This document shows positions 23,113 to 35,489 of a stretch of DNA of 64,000 nucleotides, piece by piece. A model generated the notes under the pieces. That model was not told the origin of the DNA. It saw only the letters and a list, made by a program, of their open reading frames with translations, and did no database searches. Position numbers and translations under genes: made by a program. The DNA comes from Tolypeutes matacus (taxonomy: Eukaryota; Chordata; Mammalia; Cingulata; Chlamyphoridae). The stretch lies in contig JAKSZT010054573.1 in NCBI GenBank assembly GCA_026826555.1, positions 1,421,109 through 1,485,108 of the forward strand. The letters are read 5' to 3'. How positions within the stretch are numbered: position 1 is the stretch's first letter; each line of letters begins with the position of its first letter.

Positions 23113-25883
23113 AGAAATCATCATACAAATAATTAGACTGATGACTCAAATTTGCAAAACCTTGTATTTCTAGAGTGAAGGATGACTCTGAAGTTTAGAG
23201 TAAGTTATTTTGCTAGGAAAAGTTTCCACGATACAGTAATAGATTTTTGTTGCCATCAGGGGCCCTGATAATTCACAGTGTAATTAATTTGTATTTAAGA
23301 ACGACCTGTTATTTTTCAAAGTCAGAAACCATTGGGTCAGTTTTGCTTTACTTATCACAGGAGATTTGAAGAACTCTTACCTTTTCCTCTTCAGTGGAAA
23401 ATAGCAATAAGTGGGTGAATTAAAAAATGTGAAAAGCATTTTCTTAGCTTTCGATTAAAAAATAAAATTGTTTACTGAATATTCATAACTTTTCCATGAG
23501 TTCCCTGAAAGGGTTATAAAATATATTTCTACATGCACATTTTTTTCAAATGTATGAAAAACAACAAGTTTCATGTTTTCATAAGTATCTCTTATGGGAT
23601 ATAGTCAGTAATCAAAGAGAAAGCACTATGTTATGTTCTGGCTTAATCTTAAAAACTCATTGTTATAACTAAGTACCACTTAAAATGGAACAAAATAATC
23701 ATGTCTCCAAAGCAGCGTAAATTTAGAATTTAGTGAAGACTAATATAAAATTAAATTGAATAAAGCATCCCATCTGGTGTCCTTTTAAGTAAACTGAAGA
23801 CTTTTTCTTTTTGTAACTCATTACCTCCCCAATCTCTCTGTCATCACAAATGAGACTTTAGTTTTCCCACTTTTGTAATCATGCTAATCATTTGAATGCT
23901 TCTTCAGAAGACAGCACAATTAAGAAAAATAATAAGAAAATAGACACTTCATGAGCAGACATTTTAGGAGATAAAAAAATTACAGTTCTTCTGTATTCAG
24001 TCATTATTTATAAATCTTAACTCAGTGATAATGAAATTATGTACGTTAAAATTGGAAATACCTTTCCGTCCCAGATGTGAATATGTAAAAAATTTTAAAT
24101 TAACTTAAAAATAAAATGCACTTTTCCCAGAGAAAAATAAAATAAATTGTTCTTTCCAGATATTTAAGTATATATTCTTCTATTCAAGGATACCTTCTTC
24201 TTCTCTAATTTTCTCATTTTTTTTTTTCACATTCATTGGAAGTTTGTAAAAGAAATGGAATATATCATTTGTGACCCAATAATATTGAAACTTAGTGATT
24301 GATTTTTCGGGGCGGGGGTGGGGGTTGCTTTGTGAAACTGAATGGGAAAAACGTGAGGCAACTCTTCCAAAGAACCTGGAGGAGAGAGGCTTGTGTGAGA
24401 AGTGGCGCCTGCCTGTGTCTTCTGTGTGGCTCTGGCACTGTCCTGCTCACGAGGACTGCTGCAGGGAGGAGTGGCTGATCCCCCTTAAAATACTGTTTAC
24501 AAGAGGGGAGACCCAGGCCTCAGGGCAGATTGGGCTTAGTGGCAGGGATACTCGCTGGGCAGAACCCCCACGCATCCCCAGCACTTCTCCGCCCCTGCAG
24601 CCCCCCAGGTGTTCCTGAACCTGCCTTGCCCTGGAGACCCCCACTGCACCCCCAGAGGTGTGCAGACGTAGCCAAATCCCATTAGATAGTAGGTGAAAGA
24701 AGTCTAATTCTGGCATAAAAAATCCAGGTAAGAAATTCCTTCACTGTGACTTAGGATCTGTGTAACCTGATGCAAATCAGCCCTCCATGTTTTTGCAGAT
24801 TAGAGAAATTATTGATAGTGCCTCAAATGCCTTTTGTAAAATCTTGATTGAATCTTTTGTAAAATCTTGATTGACTAAACTCAGCTGGTTCAGAGAAGGC
24901 ACATCCAGTACATAGGGCAGGTATGAACTTCTGTTACTGGTTGATGCTATTTGCAGATGAGAGAGTTGGTATTATTCTCCTTACATAAAAAAAGACTTTA
25001 TTATTTCATGATTAAAGCGATTCTTTCTCTCAGCACAACAAAGCCAAGTTAATTTTAACAGAAGGAAGCCCTGGTTTCTGGAAGTGGGATGTAAGGATCT
25101 TAGCAAGAGTTCCTTTCTCTAATCTCTGGTCAACATTTTTCCCTATGATGTGAAAGTCAGTGGCACAGTCATTGCCTCTCTTTGACTTTTTGTTTTAAGT
25201 AAACATTATGTCAAATGACCAATAAGTGTACTCAAAAAGAACCCCCCTCCCCCCGCCAAGAAAAAAACACCAAAGAAGCACATAAGGGTAGAACCTGACT
25301 GGATTGCATTCGTGTATTTGCTGATCAGTTTTCAATCCAGCCACTTGAAATCCCTTAAAAATATAACAGAGATTTCTTTAAAATAGTAAGGTGTAAAAAT
25401 CATTTTCAGTGACTTTTTAGATAAGAAAGAACAATATTTTTATTTCTTCGTAGGGTCATTAAATTATTATTTTCAAAAAATATGAAGCACATGTTCTTTC
25501 ATACTTCCTGAACTCTTCATAGCTTTGAAGTGCATTAACTTAAACCAATGAGAGTGACAATTTCAGTTTTTGACTCTTGGTGTTTAGCCCTTAACCCCAA
25601 GAGGAAGCGGAAATGATTCAATCATGAAAATATGTGCAGTAGTTTCTTATTAATAAATTAATTAGCCCAACCAAAATTTTACTTTGTGGGGTTTTGGATT
25701 ATCTCTGCCCTCAAGTTTCAAGAACACTAAATCAAAACAGCCCAGTTTTGTGTGTGCTAACACTATTTTGCTCTTGGTTTAAATGGCCAGCCATTAAAAA
25801 TTGTTTATGAGAGTAACAGAGGTTAACTTTTTATATTGATGAATAAATGAGTCAATATTTTTAAATTAATGAACATAAATTCA
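23113..25883. other. No gene seen; AT-rich DNA with a 23-bp tandem duplication
   Basis: No coding region is recognised; a 107-codon frame at 24295-24618 (+) is in a GC-richer patch without family features. A MIR-like trace may lie at 24745-24830. At 24831-24874 the 21-mer cttttgtaaaatcttgattga, shown here as cttttgtaaaatcttgattg plus a, occurs twice with a 23-bp period. Confidence 0.5.
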
Positions 25884-25888
25884 TATGC

Positions 25889-26325
25889 TGTATTTGTCAG
25901 GGTTCTCCAGAAGGAATCAAACCAACAGAATATATATGTAAATATTAAGAGATTTATTATAGGAATTGGCTCACGTGACCACGTGGATTGGCAAATCCTA
26001 CTTCTGTTGGGCAGGCCTTAAATTGGAAACTCGATGCAGGTGAAGTTGAGTTCCCCAGGAGAAGCTGGCTGGCTGAAGTAGAGGTAGAAATTCTTCTTTC
26101 TGACTGCTGAGATCCTGAGCACTCACTTTGATTGGATTAGGAGACTCCTCATTGCTGGAGGCAGTGATCTTTGTTGATTGCTGATGTAATCAGCCATAGA
26201 TGCAATCTTTTGACCAATAATGTAAATCAATCTATGAAATACTCTCCCAGTAACAGGCCAGTGCTTGACCAAATGCCTGTACACCATACCCTAGCCAAGT
26301 TGACACAAGAAAGTAACTGTCAACA
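25889..26325 (+). mobile_element. ERVL-type solo LTR (MLT2-like) with 5-bp TSD
   Basis: It starts tgtatttgtcagggttctcc and ends in a ccaagttgacacaagaaagt block with a terminal caaca, giving the TG...CA ends of an MLT2-type LTR. A perfect 5-bp duplication, tatgc, flanks it at 25884-25888 and 26326-26330, the length typical of ERVL integration. There is no internal viral region. It is the same family as 13846-14371 and 45382-45836, which lie in the opposite orientation. Confidence 0.85.
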
Positions 26326-26330
26326 TATGC

Positions 26331-27130
26331 CACTTTGGCCATCTGTAAATTACCATACCCCAGAGGAGGTGTGAAAACTTAAGTAAATCTCTGTCTGAAA
26401 GGGCTGCTGCTTGGGTGAACACAGACCAAAATAGAAAGAATGGAACCTCATGGAAAGGTTCTCACTTCCAGTTCTAAAAGAAAATCCCAGGGCCATTGGG
26501 AGCAAAGCTGTTGGTCTTTCCTGGATAAGATATGGCAAATCTTACCTTTCATGTAAGAAGTTAAAACCTCAGACAGGCACTAGGAAATCAGTAAGAATTG
26601 TTTTAGGAGAGTTTCTCTGACCTACTGGGAGTCAAGCTCCGCCCTGGGCATTGGAAAAGGCTCCTCAATACTACATCAAGGGGTTTCATAAGTGAACTCG
26701 ATAATAACGTTCATGGAGTCACCTGACCTGAATTAATTCCAGAAGTTGTGAGGAGACTGCACTGCCACTCTCAGCCATAAGTGTCCCGTGTCTGGAGATC
26801 CAGCATCAGTACTGATGGCCAGTGAAGTGCTGAATTGTTGACTTATTCCTGTTACACTGAGCAGCCCAGCTTTCTGCTTAATTTTTTGAAGTGAATCTAA
26901 GATATGAGTGTATCTATGAATTTATCCTTAGCCCTGAAAATCCAGAAAGAAATGATTACTTTATTTCATAGATTGGTTTTCTGAATAAATTTTAAAATCC
27001 ATGGCATACTTTCCTCATGGTGAAACTCCAAGAAAGTGCCAGAAATTTAGCAGTTTTCAGGTGCTTCTTAGTCGCTGACATCCAATCCGATGCTTTCTTT
27101 TGTTTATTTAGGCTGTTTTAAGTTCGTATA
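26331..27130. other. No gene seen; unassigned DNA
   Basis: Nothing is recognised apart from short frames without features. Confidence 0.5.
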
Positions 27131-27729
27131 ACTATTATTTGATAGTTATCAATTTTCTGTTGCTGCAGAACAAATCACCACAAACTTAGTAGCTGAACAC
27201 AGCAACCATTAATCATCTTACAGTTCTATTAGTCAGAAATCAGGGCACAACATGGCCAAGTTCTCAGCTTAGTAACTCACAGGGATGAAATAAAGCTGTT
27301 CCCTCATCAGGAGGCTAAACTAGAGAAGATATGCTGAGCTTCCAGGCTTCCTCTGGTTATGGGCAGTGTTTATTTCCTAGTGGTTTTAGCACCAAGGTCC
27401 CCATTGTCTTGCTAGCTGTTGACCCAAGGACTCTCTCAGCTTCCAAAGGCTGCTTTTAGGTCCTTGCCACACGGCTGCCTCCATTGGCCCTTCACACTTC
27501 CAATTCTTATTGCCAGAAAGAACCCTGTCTCTTTTTAGGGCACACCTGATTGGGTCAGGCTAACCCATAAAATCTCCCTATTGTAAGGTCAACTGATTTA
27601 TGATCAAATTATATCCACCAAGTCCCTTTACAGCAGCACCTTGATCAGGGCTTGATCCAATAACTGGAAAAACTGTGTGTCCCCCAGGGAGTGGGGGTCA
27701 AGGGTCATTTTGAAATTCTGCCAACCACA
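27131..27729 (-). mobile_element. MLT1/MaLR-type solo LTR
   Basis: On the minus strand it opens tgtggttggcagaatttcaa and ends in the gcagcaacagaaaattgata region, matching the frame of MLT1-like LTRs. The middle carries the usual block about the state of cleared or withheld water-soluble trace in degraded form; only the termini and the cttagtagctgaacacagca block support the call. It is old, with no TSD I can defend. Confidence 0.6.
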
Positions 27730-28759
27730 GCCCTGCTAAAATTCCAAGAAAATGTTAATACATTTATTTATTCTGTATGCTAAATATACATGAAAATAAA
27801 TACCTGGAAGAAGATTAACTACTTTATCTTCCACAGTGACGAGAAAAAGGTCAATGAGAAATGACTCCCTAATCCTTCTATCTAGTGATTGTCAGAGGAC
27901 AAAGAGGTTTTGCTGTTTGGCTTTACATTTTATATTTGTAAAATAATTTTTAGTCACTGATAAGAAGGAAACATTGATTAAAATTTTAAGTAAAATATTT
28001 TTGAATTTCTTGAAATTGGTATTTGAGAAGAAAACAAAGATTGACAACAAAAAGTCTGTCTTCACATAATTTGTGCTTGAAAATCTGTCTGCAGACAGGA
28101 AAAACTGGATACTAAGTTGCAACACAAGCACTATCACTGGGTAAGGTCAAAATTTTTATAAAACCTTTACATTTATTAAGCTATTTGAATAAAAAGATTT
28201 CTGCAAAGTGAGTTACCCACTTTGTTTAAATCAGTATCAATGATTCGAAATAAATTTAAACCTCCAAACCAGCATAACTAAAGGGATTTGAAAGTATTAA
28301 TATTAAAGAGAGCAAAGTTAAATAGCTGTTACTTTCTTAGTTTGTCAGGGGTTTTTGTTGGTTTCCTTCCAAGTGTTCAATTGGTTTGGATTTAAAGACT
28401 AAAAAAAAAAAAAAACTGGCGTCCTTCCAGACTGATGAACTATGCCATGGAATATAATTATAGTTAGTTAACTTAACTGGAAATGCCTGAAATTTGTTCA
28501 AAGTGTATATTTTTTTGTGCTTATTTTTAAACATATTTCTGAATAACTCTGGCTTAATGATTATGATGTATAAAAGGTAAGGGAAACTTTGGTGAAGTTT
28601 AGTCTCCATATGAACCAAATACAGTAATTTGTTATTTTAGCCTTGCTGCTCTCCAGTAGTCTCAGCTGGATGAACCAGCATCATTGAGGGAGACAGGAAT
28701 GTTTTCTAGCAATAATTTTTAAAATACTGCTAGTTAATATATTTAGAACTGTTGTAAGG
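27730..28759. other. No gene seen; AT-rich DNA
   Basis: Frames of 81 and 93 codons on the minus strand (27892-28137 and 28337-28618) lack features. A poly(A) run of about 15 lies near 28401-28415. Confidence 0.5.
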
Positions 28760-28970
28760 TTGCAAAAATGGCCACACAACTCTTTGCAGCTCCTTTATCA
28801 AAAGTCAGAGTCTATTTCTCCACCCCTTGCGGTTTCTACACTCACAATGACAATCCATTGCCACCATGTGGACAAACGGTCACCTGCTTCCTGGAGTGTG
28901 GGAGGCCACATGGAAAGAGTCTCCAGCCATCACAGGCATCCAGCTGAGGCCTGAAGACGAGTAAACCCAG

Positions 28971-29247
28971 CCCACACCACGTGGAGCAGAGCTGAACCGT
29001 GCCAGCNNNNNNNNNNNNNNNNNNNNNNNNNNNNNNNNNNNNNNNNNNNNNNNNNNNNNNNNNNNNNNNNNNNNNNNNNNNNNNNNNNNNNNNNNNNNNN
29101 NNNNNNCCCACACCACGTGGAGCAGAGCTGAACCGTGCCAGCCGAGCCCAGCCCACACCACCACGTGGAGCAGAGCTGAACCGTGCCAGCCGAGCCCAGC
29201 CCACACCACCACGTGGAGCAGAGCTGAACCGTGCCAGCTGAGCCCAG
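28971..29247. repeat. 48-bp minisatellite (one 45-bp variant), interrupted by gap
   Basis: Units: 28971-29006 (partial, cut by the gap), 29107-29151 (45 bp), 29152-29199 (48 bp) and 29200-29247 (48 bp). The 45- and 48-bp types differ by one cac. Each unit contains ccacgtgg, hence a CACGTG palindrome, and the shared 20-mer gagcagagctgaaccgtgcc. Because unit lengths are multiples of three, frames stay open on both strands, which explains long predicted frames here. The total copy number is hidden by 100 Ns. Confidence 0.95.
29007..29106. other. Assembly gap (100 N) inside minisatellite
   Basis: Exactly 100 Ns, a usual placeholder for a gap of unknown size. Both edges lie in the same tandem repeat, so collapse or failed assembly of the array is the likely cause. 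Confidence 1.
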
Positions 29248-29280
29248 CCCAGACTGCTGGCCTCAATCATTAGAAGCAGG

Positions 29281-32200
29281 TACTTGATTGCTGTTCAGAG
29301 TGACTGTGTTTTCATCAGAAGCTCAGTGTAACAAAACCTCTATATCGCATTCTGTTTTCTTTCATTACTGGGATCAGAAGGTGTGGCATTATCTAGGTTC
29401 CATTATTTTACTTTTGACTTCGACAAGCCTACATCTTGTGTATGTTTATACAAAATACTCTAGGAATTTTACTGAAGTGTGTGTGGCGAGGTCTTTTGAC
29501 AATAACCACTGTGAAAATCTTAATCTTTTGGGGGTAAGATTGGATTTACAATAGAGCCCTACTGCATTTGGCCTCTCCAGGTGACTGAAGAAAGTGATCT
29601 TATTTGGCAATATTCTTTTTGTTAACAGCAGAAGAATGACTAGGAAATATTTCACTTTGACTTTTTGGACAACCTACTTAAAATCTCAGGACCCATTTTC
29701 TTATTTGTAGAACTGGAAAATAACTTTTATTTCCTCTGATACATTCTATATGACAGTATTTCAACAGCATCTGGAACATATTTTTCCAGTGAATATCAGT
29801 TATCTTTTCCCCAATGTGACTCATAAACTGCTTCAGATACCAGTCAAAAAGCAAACAAAAAAAGGGTTTGGGGCTGTGGTAACATTTTTGGAATATGTGT
29901 GTAGCCACTCAAGGTGACCACTTTGAAGGAACACCCTCATTTGCAAGTGCAGGTAGTCACCTCATTTTTCAAAAGTCATCACATCAGGTAGATTGCATTC
30001 CAGAAACTCTGTTTGCAGACATCAAACTGATAAGCACTTGGTATTCATGGTATTTAAAGGGAAGGGTTCAAGAAATCACGGCTTTTTGCTGTCTCTAATT
30101 CTTATTCACCTGAAATAGTTTAGGAATGAGAGAGATATAAGGACCTGCCAAAACTGGGAATGCCTTTCCTTAATGGGCAGACCTAATTGTTTTTGAAATG
30201 CAAGTGGCTGGATGCCAAGAGCCTGAGAACAGTCAAATGGTTTCTACTCACAGTTAATTTGGTAGGGAATTAGGACCTAGTACCTGTATGGCTTCCAGAT
30301 GGTGGAGGAAAGTCGGCAGCTCATGTTGGAATGGTCCAGGTCCCCAAGCAGGAGAGCGTGTCCACAACATGTGCTGGCTCCCACGGTCAAGACAGTTTCA
30401 AGCAGAGCTTCTGAACCTTCTCTCTGTCTTTGCTTTGGGTAGTGGCGACGTTCAAGCCCATTCCGGGCCTCTCTTGAAGCGGAGATGGGGGTGGGGGCTT
30501 TCAGTTTCAATTCCCCTGATCCTTCCCCTGAATCCTTTGGGGGGCAGTAACAAGGAAGCCTTGGCCTTATTCAGGGCAGCAAGGCGCCAGGTGTTTTCTG
30601 TTGCCCACCAGAATCATTAGGCAGCAGATATGCACACTCTGTTAACAAGAAGGCACTTCCCACAGAAATTCTGCAACACATTGTTTTTCTTGTTGTGTGG
30701 TCTCTTTCTTTATGACTCTGTTAGAAAAGGTACAAGTCCTTGCAGTATCTTGCTTAGGTAATTTCAATTAATTATCTTCATTCATGATCATTTCAACTGA
30801 TCATCTTCATTCCTGATAGCCTCTAGTTGCATGCCTGTTTTGGGGAATGGCATCTCTTATTTCCTTACACACATTGTACCTAAGTGTTCAACTCTCTCTA
30901 TCTGAAAGTTCAAAAATCGACACAGATTCTGCCCTTTGCCGTTTCCCTGGACTCCCACGCTGGTGATTTTCCTTCTTAATCATTAGGATTAATTGTAGGA
31001 TTTCTGTAGGCCTAATTTAGGATATGTTTCTACTTCTACTGATATTCAAGGAGAAACCAAGACCTGGCAACCTTTCAGTATTCTTCACAGACATTTGGCT
31101 AAGAATAGGGGTGCCAGGTTCCACTGGCCACCTCTCCTTCAGCCTACAGTTGACCACCTTCTACCAGCATCTACCCTCGGGAAACCCCTGCCTCGTCCAG
31201 TAACTTCTTGATCACTACTCGGCTCCCCAATTGTGGCCATGTCCCAGATTTTTTTCCTTTTGCAAGGGGACAGTTCTTAGAAAATTCCAACAGCATATGT
31301 ACATGTGATACATATATATGGTATATATTATATACTTATGTACATATGCTATGGCTATGTTAAATTCAGTGGTTTTAGATTTTAGTATCTTTTCTTGTAA
31401 TGCTCTTCATGTGCTTTTTTTTTTTGTACATTTAATAATTGAAAACATAAACAATTAAAAACTAAAAAGTAAACACAGATGAATAAATATATACATTTCT
31501 CAAATGTAATGGGTACATGTAAATTTTTTTTTTTTTTAATCAAACAATATATTACACAATTAGGACTTTCACGGAAATATATTTTCCAGACAATATGATT
31601 TTGTGCAAAGTATAATTCAATAATATTTTGGATAATTTTTAGATAGAGAGTGAAAGTGATAAAACTATGTAAGAAAAATCACATGTGGATCTTCTAACTC
31701 TCCCGTCATGCTCATTATCTTTATAACATTTTTACCTTTTTTTCAAATTACAATTACAGTATTTGTTTTCTGATGAAAATGGTGTTCTGACAATATCTAA
31801 GTGAACAGAATAATTCAATTCCTTAATCATTAAATTATTTGAATTAAATTTTTCATATATATATTTGTAGGCAAAATTAAGACTTCTAAAACCTTTCCAT
31901 GAAATAAAATGTTGATAAATTCTTAAAATATAATCTTTTTATTCGTTATGTTTTTCTTCTTAAAAACTTCCACTCCAGTATTTCAGCTTGCAAGCTTGGG
32001 AATGTTGTGTCATTTAGTTCTAGGCTGTGAGTCGGCAGATGGAGTGCATGCCTTGGCTGGGTTCTTTCCAGACCGTTAACCTGCTGGGCCCTCAATTTCT
32101 TCCTGTTAGTGATGTTTCAAAACCATCTCTCTTACTTTCAGAGTGATTTCCTACGTTTTCCAAGATTCAGCTGTTTTTGTTCCTATTCTTTTAGAGTTGC

Positions 32201-33260
32201 TTGTGCATCTTGTGCAGACATTGAAGCCATGCTTTAAATGCTGGTGTCTCTGAAGAGGCACACACACGGATTCATTCACGGCCTGGCCATGTGAGCCCAA
32301 GCAGCAAAATCTACACATAGCTCTCTCAAGATTTCTTCATGTTTGTGAAAACACCATAAAATTATTTTATATAGATTCTGAGTTTTCAAGGTTGACTCTC
32401 AGCATCTTTCCTCCAACACATTTCTGACAATTATTATATTATTATTCCCAGGAGCAAACTGGGGTGCGTGACCCAGTACCTCCCCGTCCCTGTCTCTATA
32501 TACATAGGGCCAGTTAAACTTTCCGAAACCTCTGGAAGCATTTCACTTTCTTCCATCTAACACATCCTTGTATCCTTCACCCCCACGTTACTCAAGAGTA
32601 TAGGCCGCACCTGCTAGCTCCAATTCCTGCCTTCCACCACCGACTCTAGGCTGACCTCAGGCCCCATTTCTGAGCCAGTGCAAGTCTCCCTAAGTTTCTT
32701 GGAGCATTTGAAGGGCATTTTTCCAGTTCTCGTCTTATATATTCCCTCAGCAGGATTCATCCTTGTCAACTGCTATTTCCTTCTCAAAAGACTCTCTCTC
32801 TCCCCTGTTTTGGAGCAGCCTCTTAATGGATAAATTGGAAACATGAAGGTTTCTTGTGGGTGTGAATAAACGATCCTTAAACTCACCACTGTTGAATGAA
32901 TTAAGGCTGCCAAGCATGTTCTTGTTTCAATGTTGAGTTATTATTCACTTATCTCTGCAGGGTAGTATGAAATTTCCTTCAATCTCAGATCATAATTTTA
33001 AGTCAAAGATAGTCATCATTAACCCATCCATTCATCTCAGTATTTACTGAAATCCCACCTTAAGTAAGAGACCGACTGGCACATAGCACATACCAGCTAA
33101 TTTATAATTATTATGCTCTTTACCCATCTTCCTTGAAAGACAGTGTCAAATGTTACTGGGGATCAAGAGATCCACCAAAGATGAATGTTAAACTCAGAAA
33201 GAATATTGTTTTGTAATGAAAATTAAATATGTATGCCGCTTGAGGATCCATAAATATACA
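29281..33260. other. No gene seen; possible MIR and L2 traces
   Basis: A MIR-like trace may lie at 29665-29740 (aaaatctcaggacccatttt). Parts of 32440-32810 have the pyrimidine-rich character of L2 remnants. A 110-codon frame at 30288-30620 (+) lies in a GC-richer patch and has no family features. TA-rich sequence lies at 31300-31345, with T or A runs at 31419 and 31526. No gene is supported. Confidence 0.4.
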
Positions 33261-34881
33261 CATTTATAAAGGTAGATAGCATCTCTTATATGGAAGCCAC
33301 TGTCCTAAACTCAGACTGTGCCCTGGTGGAACTGACATTCCAGTGGAGGAAACAGACATTAATAAAACTATCCTACAAAACCCAAATGACAGCCGTGATG
33401 AGTAAGTAGTCTGAAGAGGCAGTTCCAAGGAATTCTGATAACGTGACATGTAGGAAGGTGCCATGGCCAGAGATGTCTGAGGAGCCTCCTCTAAGGAAGT
33501 GATATTGGTTTATCTAATATACGACGAGGAGTTAGCTATGGGCACAGGGCAGACAACAAGGATGACTAGAGAGAAAATGCGGCACGAGAGAGGCACAGGG
33601 CAACACGACTTGAGATTTTAGAAGACAAAGCAATCAGCACCATGGTCCAGATGGCTAAGACCAGCCAACAAATGAAAATGAAAGAGCATTTGGTCTGGAT
33701 TCTAAAAGATGGCATCTGGACAGACTAATTTGGGAGCATGGGGAGAGGGAACAGGGTAGAGAAAGCCTCGAGGTAGGTAATGTGGGAGGCATAGGAAGCA
33801 ATCTGAACCAAGAGCTTGGAGAGTCTGTCTCAGGATGGAAAGATGGAAAAGTAGGGTGGGGTCAGGATTTGGTTTGGATTTATTTTATAGGCAGTGAGTT
33901 TATTTTTTGATTTGGAGACTGACATTTTCAAAACCAGAAAGTTAAAGATTTTTGTACAACATAAGATGGATTTAGATAAAAAGGAGTGACTGATGTATTA
34001 GAAAAGAATTAAGAACTCTCACTGCCAACCACAGCCTTCAATATTAAAACAGAGTTCTCTGTATTACTAATTGTCCATTTGAAGTTAAGTTTCGAAATAT
34101 TTTTATTATATTTTAATCTAGAAAGTGAGTACATTTCAAAACCAAGAAATTTTGAAAGCAAAACTGTAATTTTATTTTCCTGAAATCCATGAAGAAGGAT
34201 TCAGCTCTTTATTAAAAAATTCAATAATGAGTTAAATATGTGCTCCATTTCCCTGCCAAGGTAATTACTGGACATGGAACTTAAGGAAAGGAAAGGCTGA
34301 TTATGCTGTAAAGCATCCTAGAGTGAGTGTGTGTGTGCATTCATTCTGTGCAGGGAATCTTAAGTGGGATTTAAAATACAAAGTTTATTTTAATAAAAAC
34401 AGAAATGAGTAGGCAGAGAAGTCATGAAATCCCAGCAGAGCCCGTTTCTTTTCTTCTCCTTTGCTGCAACAAACCCCTGCTATCCAAGGCTAACAGGCAA
34501 ATGTGACTACATACTTGTTCCATGACTCTCAGCTCTAATAAACTGCTGTCCTCAATTTATATACTGAAACCTGAATCCTGAATATGTAACTTTTCTTCTT
34601 CCCCAAATCCCTTGAATCCTTGAGTGCTTGGTGAATTTAGTAGTTGTGTTTTATTACAATTGTATCCTAGCGTTTAGCACACTAAGTGTATGAATTTCTC
34701 TCTGCTACAACACTGCTCATCATTCCAGGAGTATTTCTGGGTTTTATTATATATTAAGGAGCATTAAATGTGTAACTTAAAGGAAGAAAAATGCATATGA
34801 AATGAATATAAATTAGTCTACCTATAACTATGGCATGTCTATAACTTTAAGCTGCTTGAAGGTTGTTAAATTTCGTGCTAA
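33261..34881. other. No gene; possible ancient repeat at 33270-33910
   Basis: The text at 33290-33480 (gaactgacattccagtggag, then a ggaggaaacagacattaata block) resembles an ancient interspersed repeat of the MIR/L2 age class also suspected at 41900-42850. It is too diverged to name. The remainder is AT-rich and unassigned. Confidence 0.35.
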
Positions 34882-34896
34882 ATATTTATTACTTTT

Positions 34897-35255
34897 TTTT
34901 TAAAGATGCATTTTATTTACTTATTCCCCCCCCACCCCCCATTGTTGTTGTCACTGCCTGCTCTTTGTGTCCATTTGCTGTGTGCTCTCTGTGTCTGCTC
35001 GCCTTCTCTTTAGGAGGCACCAGGAACCAAACCTGGAACCTTCCATGTGGGAGAGAGGTGCTCAATCGCTTGAGCCACCTCAGCTCCCTCGTTTGCTGTG
35101 TCTCTCATTGCCTTTCCTCTTTGTCTCTTTGTTGCATCATCTGGCTGCACCAGCTCGCTGTCTTGCTCGTTTTCTCCAGGAAGCACCGGGAACCGAACCC
35201 GGGACCTCCCATGTGGTAGGTGGGAGCCTAATCACTTGAGCCACATCCGCTTCCC
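34897..35255 (-). mobile_element. DAS-SINE, two-headed copy
   Basis: On the minus strand the first head runs from 35255 (gggaagcggatgtggctca) with a perfect B box gggttcggttcc. A second head lies near 35090-35010 (gaggtggctcaagcgattga, with a degenerate B box aggtttggttcc). A G/C-rich stretch at 34927-34940 and the ataaaatgcatctttaaaa tail follow. The exact 15-bp TSD atatttattactttt is at 34882-34896 and 35256-35270. Two plus-strand frames (118 and 90 codons) across it are repeat-derived. Confidence 0.93.
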
Positions 35256-35344
35256 ATATTTATTACTTTTGTGGTAAACACCCAATGAATATTTTAGTCC
35301 ACTGGATGAAACGACTTTTCATCATTTCAGCAGTTGATCCAGGT

Positions 35345-35425
35345 CTTGGGCACATGGATACACATACACATGCACACAAATCCCCATGCACACACAAACT
35401 TGCTCACACACTCAGACACACAGCC
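35345..35425. repeat. CA-rich low-complexity stretch
   Basis: Imperfect CACA and ACACAT units, from acacatacacatgcacac through cacacactcagacacaca. It is degenerate and not a clean dinucleotide array. Confidence 0.8.
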
Positions 35426-35489
35426 AAAATCCAAATTGCACAGAATATGGGAGAATCATTCCTCTCCCTGATAATTTTTTTAGTTTGGA

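Larger units (their letters stand above)
28760..29280 (+). mobile_element. ERVL/MaLR-type LTR remnant containing a minisatellite
   Basis: Blocks such as gagtctatttctccacccct, gtgggaggccacatgga and, at the end, gctgagcccagcccagactg match the layout of a common ERVL/MaLR-type LTR. In that family a gagcccag-like motif lies near the 3' end. The minisatellite at 28971-29247 appears to be an amplification of that 3' part. The final few bases of the LTR are lost near 29280. Confidence 0.55.

Noticed and set aside
22641..23149. 113- and 124-codon minus-strand frames
   Set aside because: Both lie inside the MaLR-like LTR.
28971..29247. CRISPR-like regular repeats
   Set aside because: Units are directly tandem with no unique spacers, in a mammalian LTR context; it is a minisatellite.
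28842..29270. Open frames of 128 and 142 codons across the minisatellite, both on the minus strand
   Set aside because: They are produced by the 45/48-bp repeat units, whose lengths are multiples of three, and they read through 100 Ns.
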